A stretch of 61,360 bases of DNA, taken from NCBI GenBank assembly GCA_018675425.1, contig JABGYD010000063.1, forward strand, positions 1-61,360, read 5' to 3'. Every line of letters begins with the position of its first letter. Within the stretch, counting starts at the first letter, position 1. Source of the DNA: Kordiimonadaceae bacterium (GTDB lineage: Bacteria > Pseudomonadota > Alphaproteobacteria > Sphingomonadales > Emcibacteraceae). The position numbers were made by a program, and so were the translations under genes. Below are positions 41,597 through 49,779 of the stretch, one piece after another. Below the pieces are notes generated by a model. That model was not told where the DNA came from. It saw nothing but the letters and a program-made list of their open reading frames with translations, and ran no database searches.

Positions 41597-42669
41597 AGAA
41601 TATTACGGAAAATCATATTAGGGGTGCCAAAAATTTACTAATTAACTGCGCAGATTTAAAGCCAGGCGAGAAACTGTTAATTGTCTCTGAAGAAAGTGAT
41701 TTGGGTTGGTACGACGGTCACTGCGCTGAATTTATTGCCACAGAGGCAAAAAAAATGGGTATAGATCAGATGCTGACTAAAGTAGGAAGTCCAAAAAATT
41801 TTCGTAGTACAGACCTTATTGAATTAATTGAAGAAAATACTGTTACAATATTTTTTAGTCGAATTGGCGATCAGGAGCGCTTTTCTCAACCCAAAGCTGG
41901 CACTCGAATTGTAATGTGTTATATTCGTGATATGGATATGCTTTCTTCACCAATTGGTACCACAAATTATAAAGCTTTTAGAGACTTTAAAAAAGCAGTT
42001 GATAATGTCTTATTCAATGCTGAAAAGATTGAAATAAGCTGCCCACTTGGCTCTAACCTCTCTGGAGCCCTCCCCAAACAACAAAAAAAGGCAAGTGATA
42101 ACGATGACGTCCGGCGTTTCCCCCTTGGAGTGCACGAACCAATAGAGGCTAAAAAATTTTCTGGTCAAGTGGCTCTTGATCGATATCTTGCCCCTACTGG
42201 ATCACGAGTATATGAACCAGATTTCCTTAAGTTAAATGAAACTGTTATTGCTGAAATTGAATTAGGTCGAATTACTGCCTTTACCGGCCCAAAAGACGAA
42301 GTAAAAAAAGTAAAGGAACACTATAATCTAGTAGCTAATAAATTTAATATTGACCCTACCGTGGTTCATTCATGGCATGCTGGTATCCATCCAGGCGGTA
42401 ATTATAAAGTGCCAGAAAGTGATGACCCTGATCGTTGGTCAAACACAGTTTTTAGTCAACCTGAATATATACACTTTCATACCTGTGGTGACTATGCACC
42501 AGGAGAAATAAGCTGCACAAATCATGGACATACAATTAAAGTTAATGGTCTGGCTCTTTGGAATAAGGGTATACTCTTTCCAAACATTTTTGAAGTTACA
42601 AAAAAATGTATCAACACTTGGCCAGAATTAAAGGCACTATTCAATCAAACTCAGCCTAAAAATTTTTAA
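41593..42669 (+). CDS. NicX/M29-like metalloenzyme
   Basis: Protein of 358 residues resembling the M29 aminopeptidase / 2,5-dihydroxypyridine 5,6-dioxygenase (NicX) group. It has the N-terminal CADLKPGEKLLIVSEE block, a middle segment EISCPLGSNLSGALP and a His-rich C-terminal part (SWHAGIHPGGNY, then EYIHFHTCGDYAPGE, then NHGHTIKVNG). NicX uses two His and one Asp for Fe(II), and several candidates are present here; I cannot tell which bind. If it is a NicX-type ring-cleaving dioxygenase it would open a dihydroxypyridine ring. If M29-like, it would be a peptidase. It is coupled to the XRE-cupin gene. Confidence 0.55.
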   Translation: MKNITENHIRGAKNLLINCADLKPGEKLLIVSEESDLGWYDGHCAEFIATEAKKMGIDQMLTKVGSPKNFRSTDLIELIEENTVTIFFSRIGDQERFSQPKAGTRIVMCYIRDMDMLSSPIGTTNYKAFRDFKKAVDNVLFNAEKIEISCPLGSNLSGALPKQQKKASDNDDVRRFPLGVHEPIEAKKFSGQVALDRYLAPTGSRVYEPDFLKLNETVIAEIELGRITAFTGPKDEVKKVKEHYNLVANKFNIDPTVVHSWHAGIHPGGNYKVPESDDPDRWSNTVFSQPEYIHFHTCGDYAPGEISCTNHGHTIKVNGLALWNKGILFPNIFEVTKKCINTWPELKALFNQTQPKNF

Positions 42670-42785
42670 TTAGAAAAATACAAATAAACTAAAATAGTAA
42701 CTATAGTCTAAAATTTGTTGATTTTTATACTAATTACTTAAACTTTTAATTTATAATTTTAAAATCTTAACATTAAGAGAAGAAT

Positions 42786-43367
42786 ATGACTGCTTGGATA
42801 AAAATGATAGAAGATGATAAAGCTACTGGTATTGTAAAAGATATGTACAACAAAGCTCGCTCACCTCATGGTACAGTCGATAATGTAATGCGCTGTCAAT
42901 CATTAAGACCTCATTCTATCGGCGGTCATATGGCAATATACAAATCCGTACTTCATAATCCAGACAATACACTTCCATTCTGGTTTTTAGAGGTTGTAGC
43001 CTCCTACACCAGCATTATAAATAAATGTAAATATAGTCTTACCCATCATTTTATGAATGCAAGGCGTTTAATTAACAATAAACAAAGATCAGATCAAATA
43101 TATGCAGCACTAGAAAGTCGCAAACCAGAATATTACTTTAAGGGTAAGGAGCTGGCATTGCTTAACTATACAGAAAAACTCACTGGCGATGTGGCTAAAA
43201 TGGTAATAGGAGACATGCTTCCACTTCGAAAAACCGGCTGCACCGACGGTGAAATCCTTGAGGTTAATCAAGTTGTTGCATATTTTAATTATTCAAACCG
43301 CGTTTTAAACGGGCTGGGCGTTACTACTGAAGGTGACGTAATAGGGTACTATAGTGAAGATGACTAA
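42786..43367 (+). CDS. AhpD/carboxymuconolactone decarboxylase-like protein
   Basis: 193-residue all-alpha protein of the AhpD-like / CMD superfamily. The core helix EVVASYTSIINKCKYSLTHH corresponds to the E-x(n)-C-x2-C-x3-H active site, but the second Cys is Ser (CKYSLTHH), so the peroxidase disulfide cannot form. A decarboxylase or lactonase-type role is possible, as in PcaC, which also lacks that pair. The 116 bases upstream are AT-rich with GAGAAGA before the ATG. It follows a ring-cleavage operon on the same strand. Confidence 0.7.
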   Translation: MTAWIKMIEDDKATGIVKDMYNKARSPHGTVDNVMRCQSLRPHSIGGHMAIYKSVLHNPDNTLPFWFLEVVASYTSIINKCKYSLTHHFMNARRLINNKQRSDQIYAALESRKPEYYFKGKELALLNYTEKLTGDVAKMVIGDMLPLRKTGCTDGEILEVNQVVAYFNYSNRVLNGLGVTTEGDVIGYYSEDD

Positions 43368-43388
43368 AATCTTGCCAACTTTCTTGAA

Positions 43389-43985
43389 TTAAATAGACCA
43401 TGTCTTTCCAACATCCGAAAAAGCAACACAGCCTTTATAGTTTCCAGGCATTGGATCATATAAAAGTTCTTCGCTCGCACCAACTTCGGATGTATAATAA
43501 CTAAAAATTATTAACTCACGCAATTCAAGATAAATATGCTTAGGTCTGTTTTTATTAGTGTTGTCAGAGGAGATTTTAGTAATTTCCAACCCGAGACTAT
43601 CAAGTATAGCAATCTTTTTATCCCTGCTCAGGAAAGAAAAGGTATTCCCATGTTTAGTTTTTATGGACCGGTCAAGGGAATTAATTCGTTCGATAAAGCA
43701 ATCCCGTTCAACCTTTGTCATCCAGTTAGCTGCAAGTTCATCAATAAAATAATGAACATTAACAGATTTAGCGCCTAATGTGTCTGTATCAGGAATAATT
43801 ATATCTGCAAAATCCGCTATTAGATCAAGATTTTCCCTACTCAATACTTTAAGTTTGATATTTTTAGTATCTTTAGGCACTGATGCACCACCCTCACATG
43901 CTGATAGAACTGTGAGTGATATAGCACCGCCAGAAACCACGGCCATTCGCTCTAATATCTCCCGCCTATTAAGTGACTTTACCAA
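43389..43985 (-). CDS. Orphan gluconate 2-dehydrogenase subunit 3-like protein
   Basis: 198-residue exported protein of the gluconate 2-dehydrogenase subunit 3 family (small partner of periplasmic GMC flavoenzymes). The N-terminus NRREILERMAVVSGG is a twin-arginine signal, with a lipobox-like LSAC. The mature part contains DLIADFADIIIPDTDTLGA and the closing VGASEELLYDPMPGNYKGC block. The start is TTG at 43985 with AAAGGAG at a good distance. The GMC catalytic subunit and cytochrome normally encoded next to it are absent, so either it has a distant partner or it is a leftover. Confidence 0.8.
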   Translation of the reverse strand: MVKSLNRREILERMAVVSGGAISLTVLSACEGGASVPKDTKNIKLKVLSRENLDLIADFADIIIPDTDTLGAKSVNVHYFIDELAANWMTKVERDCFIERINSLDRSIKTKHGNTFSFLSRDKKIAILDSLGLEITKISSDNTNKNRPKHIYLELRELIIFSYYTSEVGASEELLYDPMPGNYKGCVAFSDVGKTWSI

Positions 43986-44039
43986 TTAGGGCTCCTTTAT
44001 TTTTTTTAAAAAAATTATTGAATAACATAGTAAATATTA

Positions 44040-45350
44040 TTAATTTTTATTAAACCGTTCTCTAAAGTCCAGAAGTTCAATTGAGAAGTGGTCCATAGCA
44101 TTAAACTCTTCATCAGTAAGTTCAGGGTGCTCCCACTTTTTATACCAGAGTGCATATTCCGGAATTTCATAAGAAAATTTTTTATAATATGTAGAATATG
44201 TTCGAACGTTTATCAGCGGAATATCTTTCTCCATATTAAATTCCATTAACCTCAACCAGCCGTCACTAAGAGGTATTGGAAATTTATCAGGGTCGGATCT
44301 AAGCGATTGGCCTCGGTCCTGATAATCTGCCATAATTTGATAAACTTTATGACCAAAACTATTATCATCTGTTCTTCGCGACTGTGCATGATTATGGCCA
44401 CTTAAAACCATAAATATTTGATCATTAATAGCGATAAACTCTTCCCATATTTCTTCGGTCGCTTTATGGTACCCAGGATCAACGCGCGAATAGTCGGCAT
44501 TAATCCTTTGTTTTCGTTCACCGTCTGTCGTTAAAAAATCATGCGTCGATATAATAGTAGGAATACCAATATTAGCATCAATAACTTCTTGAGCCCAATT
44601 CAAAACATCATCACCAGACTGCATTTCAAGTCCTAAATGCAGAAATTTATAGCCTCCAGCTTGAAATACTTGCGCACTATTAGCTCCCCCATTATAGCTC
44701 GAAATGTACCAATTTTTATTTTTAAAATAAGGCCCTATGTTACTGAAAACACTTCTAAAGTTATCAAGTCCACCAACATGTGTCATTCCTATGATAGTGG
44801 GGTCAAAACGAACAATACGTCCTCTTTCATCGCGTAACTCATCAAACCTATCGCGTTGGCGAGGGAACCTACTATCACGCCAGTACCAATCATAATCGTG
44901 GTTTCCAGGAACTACTGAAAAAGGGATGCCTGTTTCAGCTAATATATTATACCCACGTTTGGCTAGTGGGATTTCAAAGTCATGAATACCATTTTTATTT
45001 TTGGAATTTTTTTTTGGGCTATCATCAGCCGCAGTTAGTCCCCGGTTTGCATGAGCGGGATCAACGCCATTTTCACGATGCTGCCAAACATCCCCTACTG
45101 ATGTAACAAATTCAATATCACCACCCCGTACATTTGTATTATCCGCTAGATACTGCATCTGCTGAATAAACATACCCGCGCTATCGATAGGATAATTTTC
45201 CGAATTTTGATGGCTAAAATCAACCATATTCTGGGTATCAGGAATAACGGCAATAGTAAATATTTGGTCATCTACACCGTCTTTCTTACATGCAGTTAAA
45301 AAGGTAGAAAAAACAAGAATACTTATAACTTGAGCTATACTTATTTTCAT
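44040..45350 (-). CDS. Calcineurin-like metallophosphoesterase, lipoprotein
   Basis: 436-residue exported phosphoesterase with lipoprotein signal (lipobox LTAC). The metallophosphatase motifs are read in order: IAVIPDTQNMV (first motif D-x-Q instead of D-x-H), SVGDVWQH (GD), VPGNHDYDWYW (GNHD) and LSGHNHAQSRR (GHxH-type). An Asp-x-Gln first motif is known in some secreted family members. Substrate unknown. Its start codon follows directly on the M24 peptidase stop, so the two are cotranscribed. Confidence 0.85.
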   Translation of the reverse strand: MKISIAQVISILVFSTFLTACKKDGVDDQIFTIAVIPDTQNMVDFSHQNSENYPIDSAGMFIQQMQYLADNTNVRGGDIEFVTSVGDVWQHRENGVDPAHANRGLTAADDSPKKNSKNKNGIHDFEIPLAKRGYNILAETGIPFSVVPGNHDYDWYWRDSRFPRQRDRFDELRDERGRIVRFDPTIIGMTHVGGLDNFRSVFSNIGPYFKNKNWYISSYNGGANSAQVFQAGGYKFLHLGLEMQSGDDVLNWAQEVIDANIGIPTIISTHDFLTTDGERKQRINADYSRVDPGYHKATEEIWEEFIAINDQIFMVLSGHNHAQSRRTDDNSFGHKVYQIMADYQDRGQSLRSDPDKFPIPLSDGWLRLMEFNMEKDIPLINVRTYSTYYKKFSYEIPEYALWYKKWEHPELTDEEFNAMDHFSIELLDFRERFNKN

Positions 45351-46631
45351 CTAATTATCACCGAATGGATCATCAATAGCAACTGATGGATTTGTAAACC
45401 ATACTGGTCCCTCTGCGCTCATGTAGCAGCAATCTTCCAGTCTCACTCCAAATTTTCCAGGGATCGATACAGTCGGCTCAATGGAAAAACACATACCCGG
45501 CTCAAGCGGACGTTTGTTACCAAGTACCGCGTTTCCCCACTCATGCATATCAAGTCCAATGCCGTGTCCAGTTCTATGCGGAAGGCCGGGAGTTTTATAA
45601 CCCGGACCGTATCCAGCATCAGTTATTACCTTACGGGCAGCTATATCAACATTTTCTTGCGGAGCCCCAAGCTGCGCCGCAGCAAAACCAGCAGCCTGCG
45701 CCGCCTTTTCGAGGTTCCAAACCTCTTCTTGCTCAGCCGTGTGATTTCCAAATACAAATGTGCGACTAATATCAGATGCATAATTATGAACATTACACCC
45801 ACCATCCATCAGCACTATCATGCCTTCTTCCAGTAACGGCTCAACAATGGATCCATGGGGTGATGAAGAAACCACACCTAGCATCGTCCCTAGTGATCCA
45901 GACACCCCCAGTGCAGCGTGTGCCTGCCTGGAAAGATCATTAATATCAGAGCCCCGCATCCCAAGCTCAATATGCTTAACAGTTTCTTTATAAGCAGCCA
46001 TAGTTATATCACTCGCATGCTGCATTAACTCGAGCTCCCTTAAAGATTTTATAATTCGACATTCTGCAGTAATCGGATCAGCACTAACCAAGTCTATATG
46101 AGGTGCTGCTTTACGAATTCCATCCACAAGGAAAAATCTTGTTTCTTCCCCAATTCCAAGTTGACCTTTTTCAATCCCCATATCTTTAAGCATTGCTACT
46201 ACTAAATCATAAGGGCTTTCATGTTCTTCCCAACCTCGGACGGTTTTGCCCACAATAATACGTTCCTGCAACCTTCCAACTTCGAACATTGGACAAATAT
46301 AAGCCACCTCTCCTTTCCTTGGAATTATGGCCGCCGCCATACGTTCACTTTGTCCCCAGCGCATACCTGTATAATACCAGAGATTAGAGGTTGCTTCTAA
46401 GTATATAGCTTCAAAACCATTCTGTGTCATAAGCTCTTGAGCCAATGCTATGCGCTCATTGTGTTCATCTACACTTATTGCAGCAATCCCATCCATCATA
46501 TTAGGGAGATGATCAAATTTTCTGGGTTTTAATTCATTTGTTTTAACATTAAAATTATCGCTACAAGCAGTTACTAAGCCTCCTGCGCCAAACAGAGTAG
46601 ATAATTTTAAAAATTTTCTTCTACTATTCAT
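45351..46631 (-). CDS. Exported M24 metallopeptidase (Xaa-Pro type)
   Basis: 426-residue M24 peptidase. The N-terminus NSRRKFLKLSTLFGAGG is twin-arginine type, and VTACS is a lipobox, so it is exported and possibly lipid-anchored. Unlike the two M24 proteins at 15-17.6 kb it keeps all five metal ligands: the two Asp in LMDGGCNVHNYASDISRTF, His in RTGHGIGLDMHE, Glu in FSIEPTV and Glu-Asp in VRLEDCCYM. It cleaves peptide or amide bonds, probably at proline. GGGAGCGG precedes the ATG. Confidence 0.9.
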   Translation of the reverse strand: MNSRRKFLKLSTLFGAGGLVTACSDNFNVKTNELKPRKFDHLPNMMDGIAAISVDEHNERIALAQELMTQNGFEAIYLEATSNLWYYTGMRWGQSERMAAAIIPRKGEVAYICPMFEVGRLQERIIVGKTVRGWEEHESPYDLVVAMLKDMGIEKGQLGIGEETRFFLVDGIRKAAPHIDLVSADPITAECRIIKSLRELELMQHASDITMAAYKETVKHIELGMRGSDINDLSRQAHAALGVSGSLGTMLGVVSSSPHGSIVEPLLEEGMIVLMDGGCNVHNYASDISRTFVFGNHTAEQEEVWNLEKAAQAAGFAAAQLGAPQENVDIAARKVITDAGYGPGYKTPGLPHRTGHGIGLDMHEWGNAVLGNKRPLEPGMCFSIEPTVSIPGKFGVRLEDCCYMSAEGPVWFTNPSVAIDDPFGDN

Positions 46632-46765
46632 GTAACCGCTCCCAAAAAAATTATTACATATATAAATTTTTAAGGCGTATATTAGTACTTGGCAAGGGGA
46701 TTAATTTTAAACTTTAGTAATTAATCTATATCATTTATACAGTTGGGCCTTGAATGGAGCTGCCA

Positions 46766-46876
46766 ATGTCCCCAGGTATAATTCAAATATTAATCATTGT
46801 AGTAATAGTTTGTGCTATTATTACGCCAGTGGTCATTGATATTTATAAAAAAAACCAAAAAAATAAAAAACCCTAA
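46766..46876 (+). CDS. Tiny membrane protein, TatA-like N-terminus
   Basis: 36-residue protein: MSPGIIQILIIVVIVCAIIT, then a short stretch to a Lys/Asn-rich tail ending NKKP. GGAG lies 6 bases before the ATG (46766); an in-frame ATG at 46754 is less well placed. The single helix preceded by a short G-x-x-Q segment resembles the start of TatA/E translocase subunits, but there is no FG hinge or amphipathic helix, so function is unknown. A terminator-like hairpin overlaps its stop codon, supporting that it is a real gene. Confidence 0.55.
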   Translation: MSPGIIQILIIVVIVCAIITPVVIDIYKKNQKNKKP

Positions 46877-47058
46877 AGGGCTTTTGCATCAGATCAACAT
46901 TTATCCAACGTCCAAACTTGAAATCTACCTCACGTAAAATTCCAAATTTTAGAAACCCAAGTTTTTTTATGAAGATTAATTGAATTCTTATTATCACTAT
47001 CACCAATTACAGCAATAATATCTTTAAGACCTAGCTTCTGAAACGAAATAAGACCCAT
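46833..47058 (-). pseudogene. Frameshifted remnant of a GNAT (phosphinothricin-type) acetyltransferase
   Basis: From 47058 leftwards the minus strand reads LGLKDIIAVIGDSDNKNSIN then LHKK. After one frame change it continues LGFLKFGILREVDFKFGRWI and NVDLMQKPF. This is the C-terminal half of a phosphinothricin-type N-acetyltransferase (acetyl-CoA loop and the GFKFGRW ending). The frame breaks in a run of seven A (minus strand, near 46967); six A would restore it. The N-terminal 90 or so residues are missing, so it is a relic rather than only a sequencing slip. The corrected frame runs to the stop at 46833. Confidence 0.75.
46866..46885 (+). terminator. Probable rho-independent terminator of the tiny membrane protein gene
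   Basis: AAAAACCCTAAAGGGCTTTT: stem CCC/GGG with flanking A and T runs, overlapping the stop codon at 46874-46876. The stem is short, but the A...T flanks could extend it; it could act in both directions. Confidence 0.5.
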
Positions 47059-47175
47059 TTACTTACCCGTACTTGAAGTACAAGTAATTAAATTTTAAAG
47101 TATCTAAATAAAATGAGCTATCTAAAATATTCAATAAACTTATCGCAATAAATTTAAACTTAAAAGTTGAGCATC

Positions 47176-47964
47176 ATGGACAATGTTAAAGAACTCCTAA
47201 AAATCATGAAAACTCTACGTGACCCTCAGGATGGCTGTGCTTGGGATGTAGAACAAACATTTAATACATTGGCACCCCACACCATTGAAGAAGCCTACGA
47301 GGTTGCTGAAGCGATAGAACAAGGTGATATGGTAAGCCTTAAGGATGAACTTGGTGATTTACTATTTCAAGTAATTTTTCATTCTCAATTAGCAGAAGAA
47401 GCAGGTCACTTTAACTTTTCCGATGTTGTTGATGCAAATTCTGAGAAAATGCGGCGTCGTCATCCCCATGTTTTTGCGGATGAAAATTTTCGCTCCTCTG
47501 ATGAACAAGTAACTGCCTGGGAAAAACAGAAAGAAACTGAACGCAAAGCTAAAAATCAAAATGGTATCTTAGATGGTATCACCAAAGGGCTCCCCGCTCT
47601 TACCCGGGCTATTAAAATACAGAAACGTGCTGCACGCGTAGGATTTGATTGGCCAAAAACTTCACAAGTAATAGATAAACTTAATGAAGAAATGCTTGAG
47701 CTTTCAGAAGAGTTAGTAAAAAACATAGCTGACCAAACTAAAATAAAAGAAGAGTTTGGTGATATGATGTTTGTTTATGCCAATCTGGCAAGGCATCTTA
47801 AAATAGACCCTGAAGAAGCTCTTCGTGCTGCCAATAATAAATTTATCAATCGCTTTAATAAAATTGAGGAAATTATTGATAATAAAGAAAAAAAAATTTC
47901 CTCATACTCCTTAGATGAACTTGAAAAACTTTGGAATGAAGTAAAGAAAGAAGAGCGGTCATAG
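47176..47964 (+). CDS. mazG: Nucleoside triphosphate pyrophosphohydrolase MazG
   Basis: All-alpha NTP pyrophosphohydrolase of about 262 residues, double-domain type. MKTLRDPQDGCAWDVEQTF is the MazG opening. The first domain has the metal Glu residues in TIEEAYEVAEAIE and LKDELGDLLFQVIFHS, followed by VTAWEKQKETER. The second domain has EEMLELSEEL and KEEFGDMMFVYANLARHL. It removes non-canonical NTPs and lowers ppGpp in E. coli. ATG 47176 is used; a TTG at 47167 adds three residues. It converges on hflX (14 bases between), the usual alphaproteobacterial neighbourhood. Confidence 0.93.
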   Translation: MDNVKELLKIMKTLRDPQDGCAWDVEQTFNTLAPHTIEEAYEVAEAIEQGDMVSLKDELGDLLFQVIFHSQLAEEAGHFNFSDVVDANSEKMRRRHPHVFADENFRSSDEQVTAWEKQKETERKAKNQNGILDGITKGLPALTRAIKIQKRAARVGFDWPKTSQVIDKLNEEMLELSEELVKNIADQTKIKEEFGDMMFVYANLARHLKIDPEEALRAANNKFINRFNKIEEIIDNKEKKISSYSLDELEKLWNEVKKEERS

Positions 47965-47978
47965 GCTAAATATAATTA

Positions 47979-49379
47979 TTAAAGTGAGCTAACTTTATTA
48001 AATTTTCCCATTTTAGAAAGTTGACCGATTGAAGCTTTATCAAGTCGTACTGTGATTGTACTACCTTCTTCATTATCAGAATGTTCAAGCACCTCTCCAT
48101 ATTTATAAAAAAGTGCCTTATCAGATCCTTCTGCATGGGTAAAATTTAGAGTAAATATTTTTTTATTCTTAGCCAATGCTTGGTCAATTTTTTCAAGAAG
48201 TGCTGAGCATCCATCCCCTGAGACTGCAGAAACGATTGCTACTTTTTCCTGCCGGAAAGCTGCAGCTTCTGCGGCTTCAAATTGCAATACATCAAGTCGA
48301 TCAATTTTATTCCAAACTTCAAAAATATTATGATTTTCACAGTCAAATACATCAAGTGTTTTTAAAATACCTTCTACGTCTTTTTTTTGTGCCTCTGTTT
48401 CTGGATGTGATATGTCACGTATATGTAAAATAATATCTGCCTCAGTTACCTCTTCTAGAGTAGCCCTGAATGAAGCAATCAAGTGGGTAGGAAGGTCGGA
48501 AATAAACCCAACCGTATCCGAAAATATTGCTTTATTTCCATTAGGCATCACAACATTACGCATAGTTGGATCAAGCGTAGCAAATAATAAGTCCTCCGCC
48601 ATAACATTTGCATGAGTAAGATTATTAAAAAGAGTGGACTTTCCTGCATTTGTATACCCAACCATAGCGATAACAGGCAACCCTACCTTTCGACGACTAA
48701 TTCGGTGAAGTTCACGGGTCCGTATAACTGATGCAAGCTGCTTTTTAATTTTACCTATACGTTCATCTATTTGACGACGATCACTCTCAATTTGACTTTC
48801 ACCAGGACCACCTAAAAAACCAAAACCACCACGTTGACGTTCTAAATGTGTCCAAGATCGGACAAGTCGACTTTTTTGATAACTAAGATGAGCAAGCTCT
48901 ACCTGCATTACACCTTCTTTAGTTTGGGCGCGTTCTCCAAAAATTTCTAAAATCAGACCTGTTCGATCAATAACCTTGGCCTTTAGGTCACGCTCAAGGT
49001 TTCTTTGTTGGCCCGGACTGAGTTCACAATCCGCTACTACAAGTTCAATATCTTGTTCTTGAATATAGTCTGCAAGTTCTTCTACCTTACCTTTACCAAG
49101 GTAAGTAGCTGGACGAACTTTACCAAGAGATATAACTTCAGCCATGATAATATTAAGTTCGAGTGCTGCAGAAAGGGAAACTGCTTCAGTTAAACGGTCT
49201 TCTGGGCTTCTGAAGTAGCTCGAAGTATGAGTATTGTGAGAAATGTTAGGATGAAACACAACTGTGCGTGCGCCAGTTGTGTATACTGCATGCTCATCAT
49301 CCCCATCAGTATCATTCCATACACTACTAAATCTTTTTTTGGGTAATTCTAAGGACTTCTTTAAATAAATATCAGTCAT
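47979..49379 (-). CDS. hflX: GTPase HflX
   Basis: Ribosome-associated GTPase of 466 residues. The N-terminal HflX domain contains VRPATYLGKGKVEELADYI, QRNLERDLKAKVIDRTGLIL and the GGFGFLGGPGESQIESDRR linker. The G domain has G1 GYTNAGKST, G3 DTVGFISDLP and G4 WNKIDRLD. It splits stalled or hibernating ribosomes. The first 50 residues are longer than in E. coli. The neighbouring hfq gene is 12 bases upstream, the classical hfq-hflX pair. Confidence 0.95.
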   Translation of the reverse strand: MTDIYLKKSLELPKKRFSSVWNDTDGDDEHAVYTTGARTVVFHPNISHNTHTSSYFRSPEDRLTEAVSLSAALELNIIMAEVISLGKVRPATYLGKGKVEELADYIQEQDIELVVADCELSPGQQRNLERDLKAKVIDRTGLILEIFGERAQTKEGVMQVELAHLSYQKSRLVRSWTHLERQRGGFGFLGGPGESQIESDRRQIDERIGKIKKQLASVIRTRELHRISRRKVGLPVIAMVGYTNAGKSTLFNNLTHANVMAEDLLFATLDPTMRNVVMPNGNKAIFSDTVGFISDLPTHLIASFRATLEEVTEADIILHIRDISHPETEAQKKDVEGILKTLDVFDCENHNIFEVWNKIDRLDVLQFEAAEAAAFRQEKVAIVSAVSGDGCSALLEKIDQALAKNKKIFTLNFTHAEGSDKALFYKYGEVLEHSDNEEGSTITVRLDKASIGQLSKMGKFNKVSSL

Positions 49380-49391
49380 GAGTATGTAATA

Positions 49392-49640
49392 TTAGTCCTC
49401 TTCAGTATCTTCATCTTCAACAAATAAACTAATTTCTTCACCTGGCATGATTGTAGATACTGCATGCTTGTAGACAAGCTGCACATTAGAATCACGACGC
49501 AACAATATACAAAAATTATCGAAAAAATTAATAATACCTTGTAATTTCACACCATTAATTAAAAAAACTGTGATGGGTATTTTATTTCTTCTGACGTGGT
49601 TCAGAAAAGCATCTTGGAGGTTATTTACTTTTTCAGACAT
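49392..49640 (-). CDS. hfq: RNA chaperone Hfq
   Basis: 82-residue Sm-like hexameric RNA chaperone. The N-terminal [20 protein letters not shown] gives the proximal site, Sm1 is [18 protein letters not shown] and Sm2 is [11 protein letters not shown], where the usual YKHA-S motif is kept. A short acidic tail follows, as in other Alphaproteobacteria. GGAAAAAA precedes the ATG. It matches small RNAs to mRNAs; it also supports nif and ntr control in this class. Confidence 0.97.
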   Translation of the reverse strand: MSEKVNNLQDAFLNHVRRNKIPITVFLINGVKLQGIINFFDNFCILLRRDSNVQLVYKHAVSTIMPGEEISLFVEDEDTEED

Positions 49641-49779
49641 TTTTTTCCATTTTTTATAATATTTTAGCTTTAAGTACTATAAAACCAAACATCATATAAA
49701 TTAATTTCTTACGCATATATCACAGTAATCATAAGTAATAAACATCCAAGGTTAATTAGCCTATAAGAAATTTAAGAGA

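Larger units (their letters stand above)
46632..47175. other. Interval of about 540 bases: small protein, terminator and gene remnant
   Basis: Holds a 36-codon membrane protein (46766-46876), its probable terminator (46866-46885) and a minus-strand acetyltransferase relic (46833-47058). The flanks are AT-rich (46632-46750 and 47060-47160) with no further feature seen. Confidence 0.7.

Noticed and set aside
46680-46760. Sigma-54 promoter near TTGGCAAGGGGATTA
   Set aside because: The -12 GC element is missing at the required spacing.
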